46,304 nucleotides of DNA from Gammaproteobacteria bacterium (lineage in GTDB: Bacteria; Pseudomonadota; Gammaproteobacteria; GCA-001735895): positions 1 to 46,304 of the forward strand of contig JANTFI010000006.1 in assembly GCA_024763505.1 (NCBI GenBank), given 5' to 3'. Below the pieces are notes generated by a model. That model had not been told where the DNA came from and did no database searches. It saw nothing but the letters and a program-made list of their open reading frames with translations. Both the position numbers and the translations under genes were made by a program. Position 1 is the first letter of the stretch. Each line of letters begins with the position of its first letter. Positions 17,570-26,774 of this stretch are shown in pieces.

Positions 17570-18109
17570 TCAATACGCGGCTTCCTGATAGCGAACTTGC
17601 TGGTCTTGCCGAGTTTGTTCGTATTGGATTTTTTCCTGTTTTAATTGCTCCAGAGCGCCAGGGCGAATGTAACTCAAGCGGGTTTTATAAGCCGCCCAGT
17701 CTTGATAAAAGCTCATCACGACACCGTCTTTTTGCCACTGGAATGTAAAGTCAGATAAAAAGGTGGCAGGCTTTTTCGCCGGTTGACCATACTTTTGAAT
17801 CAGCTTTTTCAGCAACGCGGGCTGCTGCAATCCATTGAATTCATATTCCACAAAGGCGAGTTGCTGACTGGTTTTGGTAAACCCCAGATACAATTTACCG
17901 GCATTTTGTAACAGACTGGAACCCTGATACACATCATAGAAGGTATCTTTCCCGGCTTCACTGAGCAGCTTTGCTCCGCTGCGCTTGACCGCCTGCCGGA
18001 ATTCATCGCGCGTTGCAGTCGAAAGATTAACGCCGAACAGTTCGAATCCCTGAACTGGTAGAGCCAGTAGCAACAGTAAAAACGGGTAATAACGGGTCAT
18101 AGAAAACAC
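17570..18109 (-). CDS. Secreted protein of unknown function
   Basis: A 179-residue protein with a clear signal peptide (MTRYYPFLLLLLALPVQG, cleavage near residue 21). The mature part begins FELFGVNLSTATRDEFRQAV and looks like a small alpha/beta domain with YDVY, FVEYEF and WQKDGVVMSFYQDW strands. The C-terminus (about 150-179) is a charged, Gln-rich helix. I do not recognise a family. It stands between the tat genes and the mini rod-like gene, on the same strand as both. Confidence 0.7.
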   Translation of the reverse strand: MFSMTRYYPFLLLLLALPVQGFELFGVNLSTATRDEFRQAVKRSGAKLLSEAGKDTFYDVYQGSSLLQNAGKLYLGFTKTSQQLAFVEYEFNGLQQPALLKKLIQKYGQPAKKPATFLSDFTFQWQKDGVVMSFYQDWAAYKTRLSYIRPGALEQLKQEKIQYEQTRQDQQVRYQEAAY

Positions 18110-18177
18110 TCATGCAGATTACGAGCGTTATCGACCTGACCGCGGAAAACTTGAAACGAAAATCGGATGGCTCCGGA

Positions 18178-19239
18178 TTATTCCGGCTTTTTGCCTTTGT
18201 CCGGTGAATCTGCGGGATCTTCAGAATCTGGCTCGTCCTTGTTTGAATCTTGCTGATTCGGCTCGTCGTCATCGTCACTCTCTTCGGCTTCGATGCGATC
18301 GAGTTCGGCTTCCATTTCTTCTTCGCTTAACGGTTCATAGTCTTCATGGCCCGACCCATTCGCATCAGCCGGGTCATTGACCACTTCGAATTCATCGCCA
18401 TAAATCGAGTTGCCCTCAGCCGGATCCTGCGCAGCTTCAGCTTCTTCGGCGGCCATCGCGGCTTCTTCTTCGGCGCGCTTTTTGAGTTTGTCGGCGAAGA
18501 TATAGCGCGAGGCAAACACACCCGATTCGAACAGCAGCCACATTGGAACGGCCAGCATCACCTGCGAAATTACATCCGGCGGGGTCAGCAACATGCCGAC
18601 GATAAATACGCCGACGATGACAAACGGGCGTTTTTCCGCCAATTGATCCGGTGTCGTCATCCCCAGTGCGACCAGAATAATGGTCGCGATCGGAATTTCG
18701 AAAGCCAGCCCGAAACCGAAGAACAGCGCTAGCACGAAATCGAGGTAGCGACCGATATCGGTCATGATACTGACCATTTCAGGCCCGACCGAGGTGAAAA
18801 AACCGAACACCAGCGGGAATACCACGTAAAACGCAAACAGCATGCCGCAATAAAACAGGATAATGGATGAAGCCAGCAGCGGCGCGGCCAGGCGTTTTTC
18901 ATGCTTGTACAGACCGGGGGCGACGAAGCTCCAGGCCTGGAACAGGATGTACGGCATCGCAAGAATCACCGACAGCATCAACACCAGTTTGAACGGCGTC
19001 AAGAACGGTGATGCGACATCGATCGCGATCATGGTCGATCCTTCCGGCAGATGCGAAGTGAGCGGGCCGGCGAGGTAGGTGTAAATATCGTTGGCCCAGT
19101 AAAACAGGGCACCAAAAATCAATAAAATCGCGATGACTACGCGCAACAGGCGGTCTCGCAATTCGATCAAATGCGACATCAGCCCCATCGATGAGGCTTC
19201 GACACTGTCGTTTTCCGCTTGCTCGGGTGCTTCAGACAT
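18178..19239 (-). CDS. tatC: TatC, twin-arginine translocase subunit with a long acidic tail
   Basis: A 353-residue inner-membrane protein. Six membrane segments span about 32-245, with the family signature HLIELRDRLL (23-32), the SPF..FK loop (78-84) and Glu181 in GFGLAFEIPIA. TatC recognises twin-arginine signal peptides together with TatB. After the last segment the protein carries an extra tail of about 100 residues (255-353), dominated by Glu, Asp, Ala and Pro; most TatC proteins end near residue 250-260. It is the last gene of hisB-to-tatC and overlaps tatB by one base. Confidence 0.95.
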   Translation of the reverse strand: MSEAPEQAENDSVEASSMGLMSHLIELRDRLLRVVIAILLIFGALFYWANDIYTYLAGPLTSHLPEGSTMIAIDVASPFLTPFKLVLMLSVILAMPYILFQAWSFVAPGLYKHEKRLAAPLLASSIILFYCGMLFAFYVVFPLVFGFFTSVGPEMVSIMTDIGRYLDFVLALFFGFGLAFEIPIATIILVALGMTTPDQLAEKRPFVIVGVFIVGMLLTPPDVISQVMLAVPMWLLFESGVFASRYIFADKLKKRAEEEAAMAAEEAEAAQDPAEGNSIYGDEFEVVNDPADANGSGHEDYEPLSEEEMEAELDRIEAEESDDDDEPNQQDSNKDEPDSEDPADSPDKGKKPE

Positions 19240-19628
19240 TATGAACGGGGGTTGCTGGGGGCAGAATCGGAGGTGAGGGATTCAGGTGCTGAATTTGCTT
19301 CGGCGGGGTCAGCCGGGCCACTATCGATGGCTTCATTCGCGGCTTCTTCCACCGAACGCTGGATGCCGTCCAGATCGACATCGTGGCGGGTTTCATTGAT
19401 GGTTTCTTTCAGCGAAGACAATTCTTCCTGCTGCTGTTGCAGCATACGCTGCAACTCGTCGGTGCGAAATTCTCGCTCGACGTCGCTTTTTACGTTGGTC
19501 ACGAAACGACGAATTCTGGCGAACCAGGCACCGGCCTTGCGCGCGACCGAAGGTAGTCGCTCCGGCCCGATCACGATCAATGCCACGATGCCGATCACCA
19601 GCATCTCGGCGAACCCCATATCAAACAT
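19239..19628 (-). CDS. tatB: TatB, twin-arginine translocase subunit
   Basis: A 129-residue protein with an N-terminal membrane helix starting [20 protein letters not shown] (Glu8 conserved) and the hinge GPERLP at 21-26. An amphipathic helix follows (about 27-75) and then an acidic, disordered tail. It contacts TatC in the signal-peptide receptor. It begins nine bases after tatA. Confidence 0.94.
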   Translation of the reverse strand: MFDMGFAEMLVIGIVALIVIGPERLPSVARKAGAWFARIRRFVTNVKSDVEREFRTDELQRMLQQQQEELSSLKETINETRHDVDLDGIQRSVEEAANEAIDSGPADPAEANSAPESLTSDSAPSNPRS

Positions 19629-19637
19629 GGTATTCGA

Positions 19638-19856
19638 TCAGACCTTGTCTTTTTCCTCGGTGACCTTTCCTTCGATCACTTTGTCATCCTTGGCGGCTGC
19701 GGGGTTTTTGTCTTCATCCTTGACGGCTTTCTTGAAGCTGCGGATTGCGCCGCCGAGATCAGTGCCTACGTTGCGCAATTTCTTGGTGCCGAACAGCAAA
19801 ACCACAATTGCCAGTATCAACAGTAAAGACCAGATACTAATTCCACCAAAACCCAT
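19638..19856 (-). CDS. tatA: TatA, pore-forming twin-arginine translocase subunit
   Basis: A 72-residue protein with an N-terminal membrane helix (about 4-22), the FGTKKL hinge at 22-27 and an amphipathic helix ([19 protein letters not shown]). A charged tail follows. TatA oligomers form the passage for folded twin-arginine substrates. It follows hisE by 61 bases on the same strand, so the his genes may supply its transcript. Confidence 0.95.
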   Translation of the reverse strand: MGFGGISIWSLLLILAIVVLLFGTKKLRNVGTDLGGAIRSFKKAVKDEDKNPAAAKDDKVIEGKVTEEKDKV

Positions 19857-19917
19857 TTTTCACCTCTGTATTTGTCGTATTAATTCAATCTTTTAGCGAG
19901 TAGCGAGCCAGGCCACG

Positions 19918-20241
19918 CTATTTTTGTGCTCGAGACGCTTTTTCTTCCAGACCGGAAAGGCCGAAGCGGCGGTCCAGTTCCTGTAACACCTGATCGGCAT
20001 TCAAGTCTTTGTGCGCCAGCAAAACCAGGCAGTGAAACCACAGATCGGCCATCTCGTAGATGATCTGTTCATCGTCATCGCCTTTGCCGGCAATGATGGT
20101 TTCGGCCGCTTCTTCGCCGATTTTCTTTAAAATCGTATCCAGCCCCTTGCGATACAGGCTGGCGACATAGGAAGAATCCGCATCCGCCTGTTTGCGTGAT
20201 TCCAGTACGTCCATCAATCGGGCAAGTATATCATCACTCAT
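19918..20241 (-). CDS. hisE: HisE, phosphoribosyl-ATP pyrophosphatase
   Basis: A 107-residue all-alpha enzyme that converts phosphoribosyl-ATP to phosphoribosyl-AMP, the second step of histidine synthesis. It has the MazG-like acidic motif [15 protein letters not shown] and [13 protein letters not shown]. HisE and HisI are separate genes here, unlike the fused HisIE of enteric bacteria. It begins 11 bases after hisI. Confidence 0.96.
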   Translation of the reverse strand: MSDDILARLMDVLESRKQADADSSYVASLYRKGLDTILKKIGEEAAETIIAGKGDDDEQIIYEMADLWFHCLVLLAHKDLNADQVLQELDRRFGLSGLEEKASRAQK

Positions 20242-20252
20242 GGCTGCGTCTG

Positions 20253-20636
20253 CTATTTATAAATGTCTTCAGGATCTTTGATGACGGCTTCATCCGTCAC
20301 CCATTCGCCGTCTTTGTACACCCGGTAAAAACAGCGTTTGCGACCAGTGTGACAGGCAATGCCACCGACCTGTTCAACCTGCAGCAAAATCACATCGGCA
20401 TCGCAATCGATGCGAATCTCAATGATTTTCTGCACATGACCGGATTCCTCACCCTTGGCCCAGAGCCGATCGCGCGAGCGCGACCAGTACACCGCCTGGT
20501 TTTTTTCGAGCGTGAGTTGCAGCGATTCATGGTTCATCCATGCCATCATCAGCACTTCACCGGTTTTATGGTCTTGCGTGATGGCCGGAATCAGGCCGTT
20601 ATCATCGAATTTGAGTTGATCGAGCGCACTCATCAA
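20253..20636 (-). CDS. hisI: HisI, phosphoribosyl-AMP cyclohydrolase
   Basis: A 127-residue enzyme for the third step of histidine synthesis. The metal-binding residues are present: [13 protein letters not shown] and the CHTGRKRCF zinc-binding motif. Its start overlaps the hisF stop by four bases (ATGA). Confidence 0.96.
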   Translation of the reverse strand: MMSALDQLKFDDNGLIPAITQDHKTGEVLMMAWMNHESLQLTLEKNQAVYWSRSRDRLWAKGEESGHVQKIIEIRIDCDADVILLQVEQVGGIACHTGRKRCFYRVYKDGEWVTDEAVIKDPEDIYK

Positions 20637-21406
20637 TCCCGCACCTCGATGCCCTGCGCTTTCATGTAATCTTTCACCTCGCTGATGCGATATTCGCCGA
20701 AATGGAAGATGCTTGCCGCCAGTACCGCATCGGCCTTGCCCTTGAGGACGCCATCGGCCATGTGCTGCAAGTTGCCGACGCCGCCGGATGCGATGACAGG
20801 AATCTTCACCGCTTCCGACACGCTGCGGGTCAAATCGTTATCGAAACCCTGCTTTGTACCATCGCGGTCCATACTGGTGAGCAGGATTTCGCCGGCACCG
20901 TAGCGATCCATTTTCTCCACCCATTCGAGTGCATCGATACCCGTACCCTTACGCCCGCCGTGAGTAAAGATTTCCCAACGGTCTTCTTCATCGTCCTTGC
21001 TGACTTTCTTCGCATCGACCGCGACCACGATACACTGCGAGCCGAAACGGTCAGCGGCTTGCTTGACGAAATCCGGGTTGAACACGGCAGCCGTGTTGAT
21101 GCCGACCTTGTCGGCACCGGCGTTGAGCATGCGTCGCACATCGGCGACTTCACGGATGCCGCCACCGACGGTGAGCGGGATAAACACTTCGCTCGCCACC
21201 GCTTCAACCACATGCACCATGGTGTCGCGGTTATCGGAACTGGCAGTGATGTCGAGGAAGGTAATTTCGTCCGCGCCTTCGAGGTTGTAGCGGCGCGCAT
21301 TCTCGACCGGATCGCCGGCATCGCGGATTTCGACAAACTTGACGCCCTTGACCACGCGCCCATTATCGACATCGAGACAGGGAATAATGCGCTTGGCCAG
21401 TCCCAT
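20633..21406 (-). CDS. hisF: HisF, cyclase subunit of imidazole glycerol phosphate synthase
   Basis: A 257-residue (beta/alpha)8 barrel. The catalytic Asp12 lies in [13 protein letters not shown] and the second in VVAVDAKK. Phosphate-binding glycines are at VGGGIR and ASGGVG. It uses ammonia from HisH to make imidazole glycerol phosphate and AICAR. It overlaps hisA by one base. Confidence 0.97.
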   Translation of the reverse strand: MGLAKRIIPCLDVDNGRVVKGVKFVEIRDAGDPVENARRYNLEGADEITFLDITASSDNRDTMVHVVEAVASEVFIPLTVGGGIREVADVRRMLNAGADKVGINTAAVFNPDFVKQAADRFGSQCIVVAVDAKKVSKDDEEDRWEIFTHGGRKGTGIDALEWVEKMDRYGAGEILLTSMDRDGTKQGFDNDLTRSVSEAVKIPVIASGGVGNLQHMADGVLKGKADAVLAASIFHFGEYRISEVKDYMKAQGIEVRD

Positions 21407-22137
21407 CAGTGGCTATCCAGATAAGCCTGTGCTTCGGGCAGGGCAATCGTGCGTTCGTACAATGCGCGACCGATGATGACGCCTTCGATGCCAGCGTCTT
21501 TGACTTTGTTCAGGTTTTTGATGTCATCGATGTTGGTGACGCCGCCCGAAGCAATGACCGGAATCGAGATCGATTGGGCCAGCGCGGCGGTGGCTTCGAC
21601 ATTGACGCCCTGCATCATGCCGTCTCGGTTGATATCGGTATAAACAATGGCGGATACGCCCTGATCCTCGAATTTCTGCGCTAGATGCTCGGCCGACTGG
21701 TCAGAGGATTCGGCCCAGCCTTGCACTGCCACCATGCCGTCTTTGGCATCGATGCCGACGATCACATGACCGGGGAATTCTGCGCATAACTCGGTGACGA
21801 ATTCGGGCTTGCGCACCGCCTGGGTGCCGATGATGACATACTCGACGCCAGCCGCCAGATAGGCTTCGACTGTGTCGATATTACGGATACCTCCGCCAAT
21901 CTGGATCGGCAAATCCGGGTAGGCCTGGCTGATCGATTCGATCACATCGGCATTAACCGGTTCACCCTCGAACGCACCATCGAGATCGACAAGATGCAGG
22001 CGCTTCGCACCCTGGTTGACCCACTTGCCGGCCATCGACACCGGGTCATCGGAGAATACGGTACTGTCTTCCATGTTTCCCTGACGCAGACGGACACACT
22101 GGCCCTGTTTCAAATCAATCGCGGGGATCAATATCAT
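21406..22137 (-). CDS. hisA: HisA, ProFAR isomerase
   Basis: A 243-residue (beta/alpha)8 barrel beginning [20 protein letters not shown] at the ATG at 22137, with Asp8 as a catalytic residue. The open frame runs up to 22209 but that part lies within hisH; the chosen start gives an ATGA overlap with it. Phosphate-binding motifs IGGGIR and ASGGVTN are visible, as in HisF, from which it is an ancient duplicate. Confidence 0.97.
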   Translation of the reverse strand: MILIPAIDLKQGQCVRLRQGNMEDSTVFSDDPVSMAGKWVNQGAKRLHLVDLDGAFEGEPVNADVIESISQAYPDLPIQIGGGIRNIDTVEAYLAAGVEYVIIGTQAVRKPEFVTELCAEFPGHVIVGIDAKDGMVAVQGWAESSDQSAEHLAQKFEDQGVSAIVYTDINRDGMMQGVNVEATAALAQSISIPVIASGGVTNIDDIKNLNKVKDAGIEGVIIGRALYERTIALPEAQAYLDSH

Positions 22138-22781
22138 GCTTGTCCATCCCATTGTGCAAAATTGGTTAACAGTTGCAGACCGGCATCTGCGCTTTTTTCC
22201 GGATGGCATTGCATCGCGAAAACATTGTCATTGGCGATCGCGCAGGTAAACGGCTGGCCGTAATCGCAATGACCGATTTCCAGTTCCGGCGCTTCGGTTT
22301 CGAGATAATAACTGTGTACGAAATAGAATCGGCTCTGGTCATCAATGCCTTGCCACAGAGGATGCGCGCGGGTTTGACCGACTTGATTCCAGCCCATGTG
22401 AGGCACCTTCAGGCGTTCGCCATCGGCGTCGTGCAAGTCATCACCAAAATAGCGCACCTCGCCCGGAAATACGCCGAGGCAGGCCGTGCCACCGTTTTCT
22501 TCACTTTCATGTACCAGCACCTGCATGCCCATGCAGATGCCGAGAAACGGTTTATTACGCGCGGCATCGACAATCGTTTCTCGCAATTCATATTGATCGA
22601 TCGCAGCCATGCAATCACGCGCCGCGCCCTGCCCCGGAAACACGATCTTGTCGGCGGAAGCGATCTCGGCCTGCGACGAAGTCAATATCACCTGTTGATC
22701 TTTATCGACCACATGCTCCAGCGCCTTGGTCACCGAGCGCAGGTTGCCCATGCCATAATCGATGACGGCAATGGTTTGCAT
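22134..22781 (-). CDS. hisH: HisH, glutaminase subunit of imidazole glycerol phosphate synthase
   Basis: A 215-residue class I glutamine amidotransferase. The catalytic triad is Cys83 in LGICMGMQ, His193 and Glu195 in CHPEKS. It supplies ammonia to HisF. It is two bases after hisB and overlaps hisA. Confidence 0.97.
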   Translation of the reverse strand: MQTIAVIDYGMGNLRSVTKALEHVVDKDQQVILTSSQAEIASADKIVFPGQGAARDCMAAIDQYELRETIVDAARNKPFLGICMGMQVLVHESEENGGTACLGVFPGEVRYFGDDLHDADGERLKVPHMGWNQVGQTRAHPLWQGIDDQSRFYFVHSYYLETEAPELEIGHCDYGQPFTCAIANDNVFAMQCHPEKSADAGLQLLTNFAQWDGQA

Positions 22782-22783
22782 AA

Positions 22784-23377
22784 TCAGAGCGAACCCTTGG
22801 TGGAAGGAATCACACCCGCCATGCGCGGATCGGCAGTCATCGCCACGCGGATGGCGCGACCAAAGGCCTTGAAAACAGTTTCGGCAATGTGGTGTGCATT
22901 CTTGCCGTGCAAATTATCGATGTGCAGTGTCGCCAGCGCGTGGTTGACAAATCCCTGAAAGAATTCATGGACCAGATCGACATCGAAAGCGCCGATCATG
23001 CCGCGCGGATATTCGACCCGATACTCGATGCCGGGACGACCGGAAAAATCGATCACCACGCGCGACAGCGCTTCATCCAGCGGCACATAGGCATGGCCGT
23101 AACGCTGGATGCCTTTCTTGTCGCCCAGCGCCTTGGCAAAGGCTTGCCCGAGCGTGATGCCGATATCTTCCACCGTGTGGTGGTCATCGATGTGCAGATC
23201 GCCCTTGGCGAGAATCTCCAGATCGACCAGCCCGTGGCGCGCGATCTGTTCCAGCATATGCTCGAGAAAGGGAATGCCGGTGTCGAAACTGGACTGGCCA
23301 GTGCCGTCCAGATTGACGCTTACAGTAATCTGCGTTTCCAGCGTATTGCGGGTGACGGTAGCAGTGCGATCAGACAT
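22784..23377 (-). CDS. hisB: HisB, imidazoleglycerol-phosphate dehydratase
   Basis: A 197-residue Mn-dependent dehydratase, the monofunctional form without the histidinol phosphatase domain found in enteric HisB. Duplicated metal-binding motifs [10 protein letters not shown] and [11 protein letters not shown] are present. The start is the ATG at 23377 ([12 protein letters not shown]); the frame continues open for 56 more codons upstream, but that part does not match the family. It is the first gene of hisB-H-A-F-I-E. hisG, hisD and hisC are not in the window. Confidence 0.95.
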   Translation of the reverse strand: MSDRTATVTRNTLETQITVSVNLDGTGQSSFDTGIPFLEHMLEQIARHGLVDLEILAKGDLHIDDHHTVEDIGITLGQAFAKALGDKKGIQRYGHAYVPLDEALSRVVIDFSGRPGIEYRVEYPRGMIGAFDVDLVHEFFQGFVNHALATLHIDNLHGKNAHHIAETVFKAFGRAIRVAMTADPRMAGVIPSTKGSL

Positions 23378-23517
23378 ATTCAGGCCCAGCGGCGGGGTTC
23401 GGTTCAATTCGGGACGCAGATAGTAATCCGGAAGGGGTGAAAAATACAGCCCATCGGCGGATTTATTCTGACCGGAACCACGCCTGGAATAGAAATCTCC
23501 GTACTCACCGTCCGGCT

Positions 23518-24288
23518 CTAGTCTGTCGGCAGCTTGTCCAGCCAACTTCCGACCACTTCCAGTAATGGCTCTCCCATATCGGTGAAATAATGATTGGCCC
23601 CCGGCACCACCGTTTGTTGAGATAACGGGTTACCATCGTCCTGCATTTGCTGCGCGCGAATACCGGCCAGACGCTGCACTGCCGGATAATCGTCTCCGCC
23701 ATAAACATCCAGCACCGGTTTTTTCATTTGATCGAGCGGAAAAGGCTGGCGCATCGGCTGTTTGTAATCAGTCGCGCCCATACCGATTCCGACGAAGGCA
23801 TCGATGCGGTCTTCGCCCTTTTTGCGGATGTATTGCATCGCCATATGTACGCCGCAGCTGTGCGCGATGAGTACGATTCTGTCATTACCCTGTTGCTTGA
23901 GAAAGTCAATGGCCGCATCGATGCGCGGCAGGGCTTCATCAAAAATCGGCTCGTAATCATAATATTTGGCGTCTTTCTCCAGCACTGGCAATTGAATCGA
24001 CAGCGTGTTCCAGCCCTGTTCGGCCAGCCCGACCCGCAGTGGGTTGACGACATCCTGCCAGTCCGGGTGATAACCGCGCCCATGCAAAATCAGCACCGCA
24101 CCTTTGGGCTCGTCGGCCTCGGTATAAATACTGAGAAATTCATACCCCTCGGCCATCAGCATTTCCGGCTCGCCATCGAGAATGCTATCGATGATTTGAT
24201 CCTTCAGGCGTTGTTCTCGTGCCAGATCCGAAGCCATGACCTGACCGGTCAAAAATGCCAGCATGGTTAACAGAAAAATCTTTTTCAT
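23518..24288 (-). CDS. Secreted alpha/beta hydrolase, DUF3530-like
   Basis: A 256-residue protein with a signal peptide ([20 protein letters not shown]). The fold is alpha/beta hydrolase: the oxyanion region [10 protein letters not shown] (69-78), nucleophile Ser144 in AHSCGVH, an acidic residue in VYGGDDYPA and a C-terminal His in GANHYF. It resembles the DUF3530 family of periplasmic hydrolases, whose substrate is not established. A strong GGAGGGAG site precedes the ATG. It lies 16 bases after dtd, so pip-dtd and this gene probably form one unit. Confidence 0.78.
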   Translation of the reverse strand: MKKIFLLTMLAFLTGQVMASDLAREQRLKDQIIDSILDGEPEMLMAEGYEFLSIYTEADEPKGAVLILHGRGYHPDWQDVVNPLRVGLAEQGWNTLSIQLPVLEKDAKYYDYEPIFDEALPRIDAAIDFLKQQGNDRIVLIAHSCGVHMAMQYIRKKGEDRIDAFVGIGMGATDYKQPMRQPFPLDQMKKPVLDVYGGDDYPAVQRLAGIRAQQMQDDGNPLSQQTVVPGANHYFTDMGEPLLEVVGSWLDKLPTD

Positions 24289-24304
24289 ACTCCCTCCTCC
24301 GGGA

Positions 24305-24739
24305 TTATTTCAACAAAAAGGTAACCGGGCCATCGTTTTGCAGAATCACTTGCATATCGGCGCCAAATCGACCTTTAGCAACCTCATTGTGAATATTGCT
24401 CGCCTTTTGACACAATTGGTCAAACCTTTGTTCACCCAGCGCAGGTGGAGCCGCCGTGGTAAAGCTGGGACGCCGCCCGCGGGTAGTGTCCGCCGCCAGC
24501 GTGAATTGCGGCACCAGCAGTAAACCACCATCGATATCGCGAACCGATAGATTCATTTTGTCATCCTGATCGGAAAACAGGCGGTAATTGAGCATACGCT
24601 CCAGTTGCCGATAGACTTCTTGCTCGCTATCGTCCGGCTCGAACCCGACAAACACCAGCACACCGCGCCCGATTGCGCCGATTACCTCGCCATCAACTTC
24701 AACCCGCGCCTCGGCAACGCGTTGCAGCAAGGCAATCAT
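24305..24739 (-). CDS. dtd: Dtd, D-aminoacyl-tRNA deacylase
   Basis: A 144-residue enzyme that removes D-amino acids (and glycine from tRNA-Ala) from mischarged tRNA. The two family motifs are visible: VPQFTLAADT (SQxxL-type) in the middle and NDGPVTF near the C-terminus (Gly-cisPro). It overlaps the stop of pip by four bases. Confidence 0.95.
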   Translation of the reverse strand: MIALLQRVAEARVEVDGEVIGAIGRGVLVFVGFEPDDSEQEVYRQLERMLNYRLFSDQDDKMNLSVRDIDGGLLLVPQFTLAADTTRGRRPSFTTAAPPALGEQRFDQLCQKASNIHNEVAKGRFGADMQVILQNDGPVTFLLK

Positions 24740-25680
24740 TCAAGCAGACGCAACATTTGATTGGTGGATTCGATCAACGCCTTGCTGATGCCCGCTTCGG
24801 ATACCGCATGACCGGCATCGGATATCACCTTCAACTGCGCTGAGGGCCATTGCTGGTGCAGTGAGAAGGCTTGATCGATTGGACAAATCACATCGTAACG
24901 GCCGTGCACGATAAAACCGGGAATGTCTTTCAGCTTGTGGGCATCCTCCAGCAATTGATTCTCACGCATGAAACTGTTGTTGATGAAGTAGTGACACTCG
25001 ATGCGCGCGATGCTGAGCGCAATATGCGGATCCGAGAAATAGCACAGCACCGATTTGTCCGGCCGCAAGGTGGCGGTGCTGCCCTCCCACACCGACCACG
25101 CCTTGGCCGCCGCCATACGCTCGATTTCATTATCACTGGTCAGGCGACGGTAATATGCCTTTACCAAATGATCTCTCTCGGATGGCGGAATCGGCGCGAT
25201 AAAATCCTGCCAGGCATCCGGAAACAGGCGCGCCGCGCCACCCTGATAAAACCAGTCGATATCCTGCTGGCGACACAGAAAGATACCACGCAAGATCAGC
25301 CCCGACACTCGCTCGGGATACGCCTCGGCATAAGCCAGCCCCAGCGTGGAACCCCAGGAACCGCCAAACACCACCCATTTCTCGATCTCGAAATGCCGGC
25401 GGATTTTCTCCAGATCTTCGATCAAATCCTGCGTGGTATTGTTTTCAAGGCTGGCATGCGGACGCGATTTTCCACAACCGCGCTGATCAAACAGAATGAT
25501 GTGATAGCGCTCCGGATCAAAATAGCGGCGATGCGCGGGCTCACTGCTACCGCCCGGGCCTCCATGCAAAAAAATGACTGGCACACCGGCAGGATTACCA
25601 CATTCCTCGATATACAATTCATGCCGATCAGATACTTTCAAGTGAAAAGTCTGCAGCGGCTGGATCGCAGGAAACAGCAT
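24736..25680 (-). CDS. pip: Proline iminopeptidase
   Basis: A 314-residue alpha/beta hydrolase of the S33 family that releases N-terminal proline. It has the oxyanion motif HGGPGG (39-44), DQRGCGKS (65-72), nucleophile Ser108 in GGSWGST and the late SDAGHAVSE histidine. The family length is normal. It reads away from the small RNA candidate; its own promoter must lie in the same 25681-25760 region. Confidence 0.93.
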   Translation of the reverse strand: MLFPAIQPLQTFHLKVSDRHELYIEECGNPAGVPVIFLHGGPGGSSEPAHRRYFDPERYHIILFDQRGCGKSRPHASLENNTTQDLIEDLEKIRRHFEIEKWVVFGGSWGSTLGLAYAEAYPERVSGLILRGIFLCRQQDIDWFYQGGAARLFPDAWQDFIAPIPPSERDHLVKAYYRRLTSDNEIERMAAAKAWSVWEGSTATLRPDKSVLCYFSDPHIALSIARIECHYFINNSFMRENQLLEDAHKLKDIPGFIVHGRYDVICPIDQAFSLHQQWPSAQLKVISDAGHAVSEAGISKALIESTNQMLRLLE

Positions 25681-25694
25681 TCTAACTGACCGCC

Positions 25695-25712
25695 TGTAGG
25701 ACGCGGCCTACA
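25695..25712 (+). promoter_or_regulatory. GacA/UvrY-like box upstream of the candidate small RNA
   Basis: TGTAGG-ACGCGG-CCTACA is a perfect 6+6 palindrome with a six-base spacer and matches the GacA/UvrY consensus TGTAAG-N6-CTTACA at 10 of 12 arm positions. It is centred about 55 bases before the likely start of transcription. A second half-site CCTACA at 25730-25735 belongs to a direct repeat (CCTACAAAAACT twice, 23 bases apart). A dispersed repeat could give the same look. Confidence 0.5.
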
Positions 25713-25723
25713 AAAACTATCGG

Positions 25724-25752
25724 TTGAGTCCTACAAAAACTGTCGTTATATT
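25724..25752 (+). promoter_or_regulatory. Promoter of the candidate CsrB/Rsm-type RNA
   Basis: TTGAGT (25724-25729), 17 bases and TATATT (25747-25752) form a good sigma-70 promoter. Predicted transcription starts near 25759. Confidence 0.6.
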
Positions 25753-25758
25753 CCATAT

Positions 25759-25942
25759 TTTTTTTCATTGTAGCGTGAGAAGATAGTTCAACGCTTCAGG
25801 GATAGAGCCAAATAAGGACACCATCGCAAAAGCGGGATAGCTTTTTAAAGGAAGGCACTATCTCAGGGAAGTTTATTTAAGTCAATCGAAGACCAGGATG
25901 GTCGACCCAGCCTCAATCAAGGATAGATTGAGGCTTTTTTTT
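25759..25942 (+). ncRNA. Candidate CsrA/RsmA-titrating small RNA (CsrB/RsmZ type)
   Basis: About 184 bases with no open frame. Seven GGA motifs occur between 25800 and 25923 (at 25800, 25816, 25835, 25850, 25867, 25896 and 25921). Four sit in predicted loops: GCTT-CAGGGATA-GAGC (25793-25808, one G-U pair), AAAAGC-GGGATA-GCTTTT (25828-25845), GACC-AGGAT-GGTC (25891-25903) and the terminator loop AAGGATA. ANGGA in a hairpin loop is the CsrA/RsmA recognition element. A promoter and a GacA-like palindrome precede it and an intrinsic terminator ends it. Such RNAs sequester CsrA and so control carbon storage, motility and biofilm. The exact 5' end is a guess. No gacS, gacA or csrA is in the window. 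Confidence 0.7.
25909..25942 (+). terminator. Intrinsic terminator of the candidate small RNA
   Basis: The perfect 10-base arms AGCCTCAATC (25909-25918) and GATTGAGGCT (25926-25935) enclose the loop AAGGATA and are followed by eight T. No protein gene on the plus strand precedes it within the window region, which means it must end a non-coding transcript. Confidence 0.9.
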
Positions 25943-26025
25943 GCCTGCTTTCCAGCCTATCATGCTTCTTTAATCGACCGCTTTTTTGGTCACAACCTCT
26001 GTATCAACCGATAGCCAGAATTCGC

Positions 26026-26772
26026 ATGTTTGCCTCTCCCCCCAAAAAACTGCGCCACGCAAGTGGTTGCGCAATCGCGGATTTCTCGATGATACGGCCT
26101 GGCGACCGCATCCTGATTGCCGTTTCCGGTGGCAAGGATTCCCTGTCACTGCTGCATACCCTGCACCATTTCCAGCGTCACGCCCCAATCGACTTCGAAC
26201 TGGCTGCGATCACCATCGATCCGCAAAGTGATGATTTCGACCCTTCTCCGCTGCAAGCGGTCATGCAAACGCTTGGAGTAGAATATTATTTCGTGCAGGA
26301 GCCGATCTTAGAACTGGCGTCGAAACATATGAAAAAGGATTCTTTCTGCGCATTTTGTTCGCGCATGCGACGCGGGTTGATGTACAAAACAGCGCAGCAA
26401 CATCAATTTAACGTACTGGCGCTTGGGCAACACCTCGATGATCTGGCAGAAAGTTTTTTGATGTCGGCCTTTCATGGCGGTCAACTCAACACCATGAAAG
26501 CTCATTACCTCAACGACGAGGGTAATCTGCGAATTATTCGGCCATTCGTGTATGTACGTGAAGCCCAGCTACGCGATTTCGCGATTGAGGCACTATTGCC
26601 GGTGATCGAAGACAATTGCCCGGCCTGTTTTGCCAAGCCGACCCAGCGCCAACATATGAAAGCCTTGCTGGCCACGCAGGAAGCGGCTTACCCGAATACC
26701 TTCCAGACCTTGCTGACGACGCTCAAGCCACTGATGCGCAAAGGTTGCCCGCAACCGCCCGTGCCCTGCTGA
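26026..26772 (+). CDS. ttcA: TtcA, tRNA 2-thiocytidine synthetase
   Basis: A 248-residue PP-loop ATPase that thiolates cytidine 32 in tRNA. The PP-loop is SGGKDS (34-39). The iron-sulfur ligands are Cys108 and Cys111 in SFCAFCSRMRRG and Cys198 in DNCPACF, in agreement with the three-cysteine [4Fe-4S] site of E. coli TtcA. The protein is shorter than E. coli TtcA (311), mostly at the ends. It runs convergently into trkH with only two bases between stops. The small RNA terminator separates it from upstream transcription. Confidence 0.9.
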   Translation: MFASPPKKLRHASGCAIADFSMIRPGDRILIAVSGGKDSLSLLHTLHHFQRHAPIDFELAAITIDPQSDDFDPSPLQAVMQTLGVEYYFVQEPILELASKHMKKDSFCAFCSRMRRGLMYKTAQQHQFNVLALGQHLDDLAESFLMSAFHGGQLNTMKAHYLNDEGNLRIIRPFVYVREAQLRDFAIEALLPVIEDNCPACFAKPTQRQHMKALLATQEAAYPNTFQTLLTTLKPLMRKGCPQPPVPC

Positions 26773-26774
26773 AC

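Noticed and set aside
23378..23545. A 56-codon in-frame extension of hisB upstream of its ATG
   Set aside because: It contains no HisB-family sequence, and the ATG at 23377 gives the normal length. It has no stop, which is mildly odd, but there is no support for translation.
25759..25942. 6S RNA or a cyclic-di-GMP (GEMM) riboswitch instead of a Csr-type RNA
   Set aside because: The conserved 6S bubble and closing stem are not seen, and the GEMM core motifs are absent; the GGA-loop pattern fits CsrB/Rsm better.
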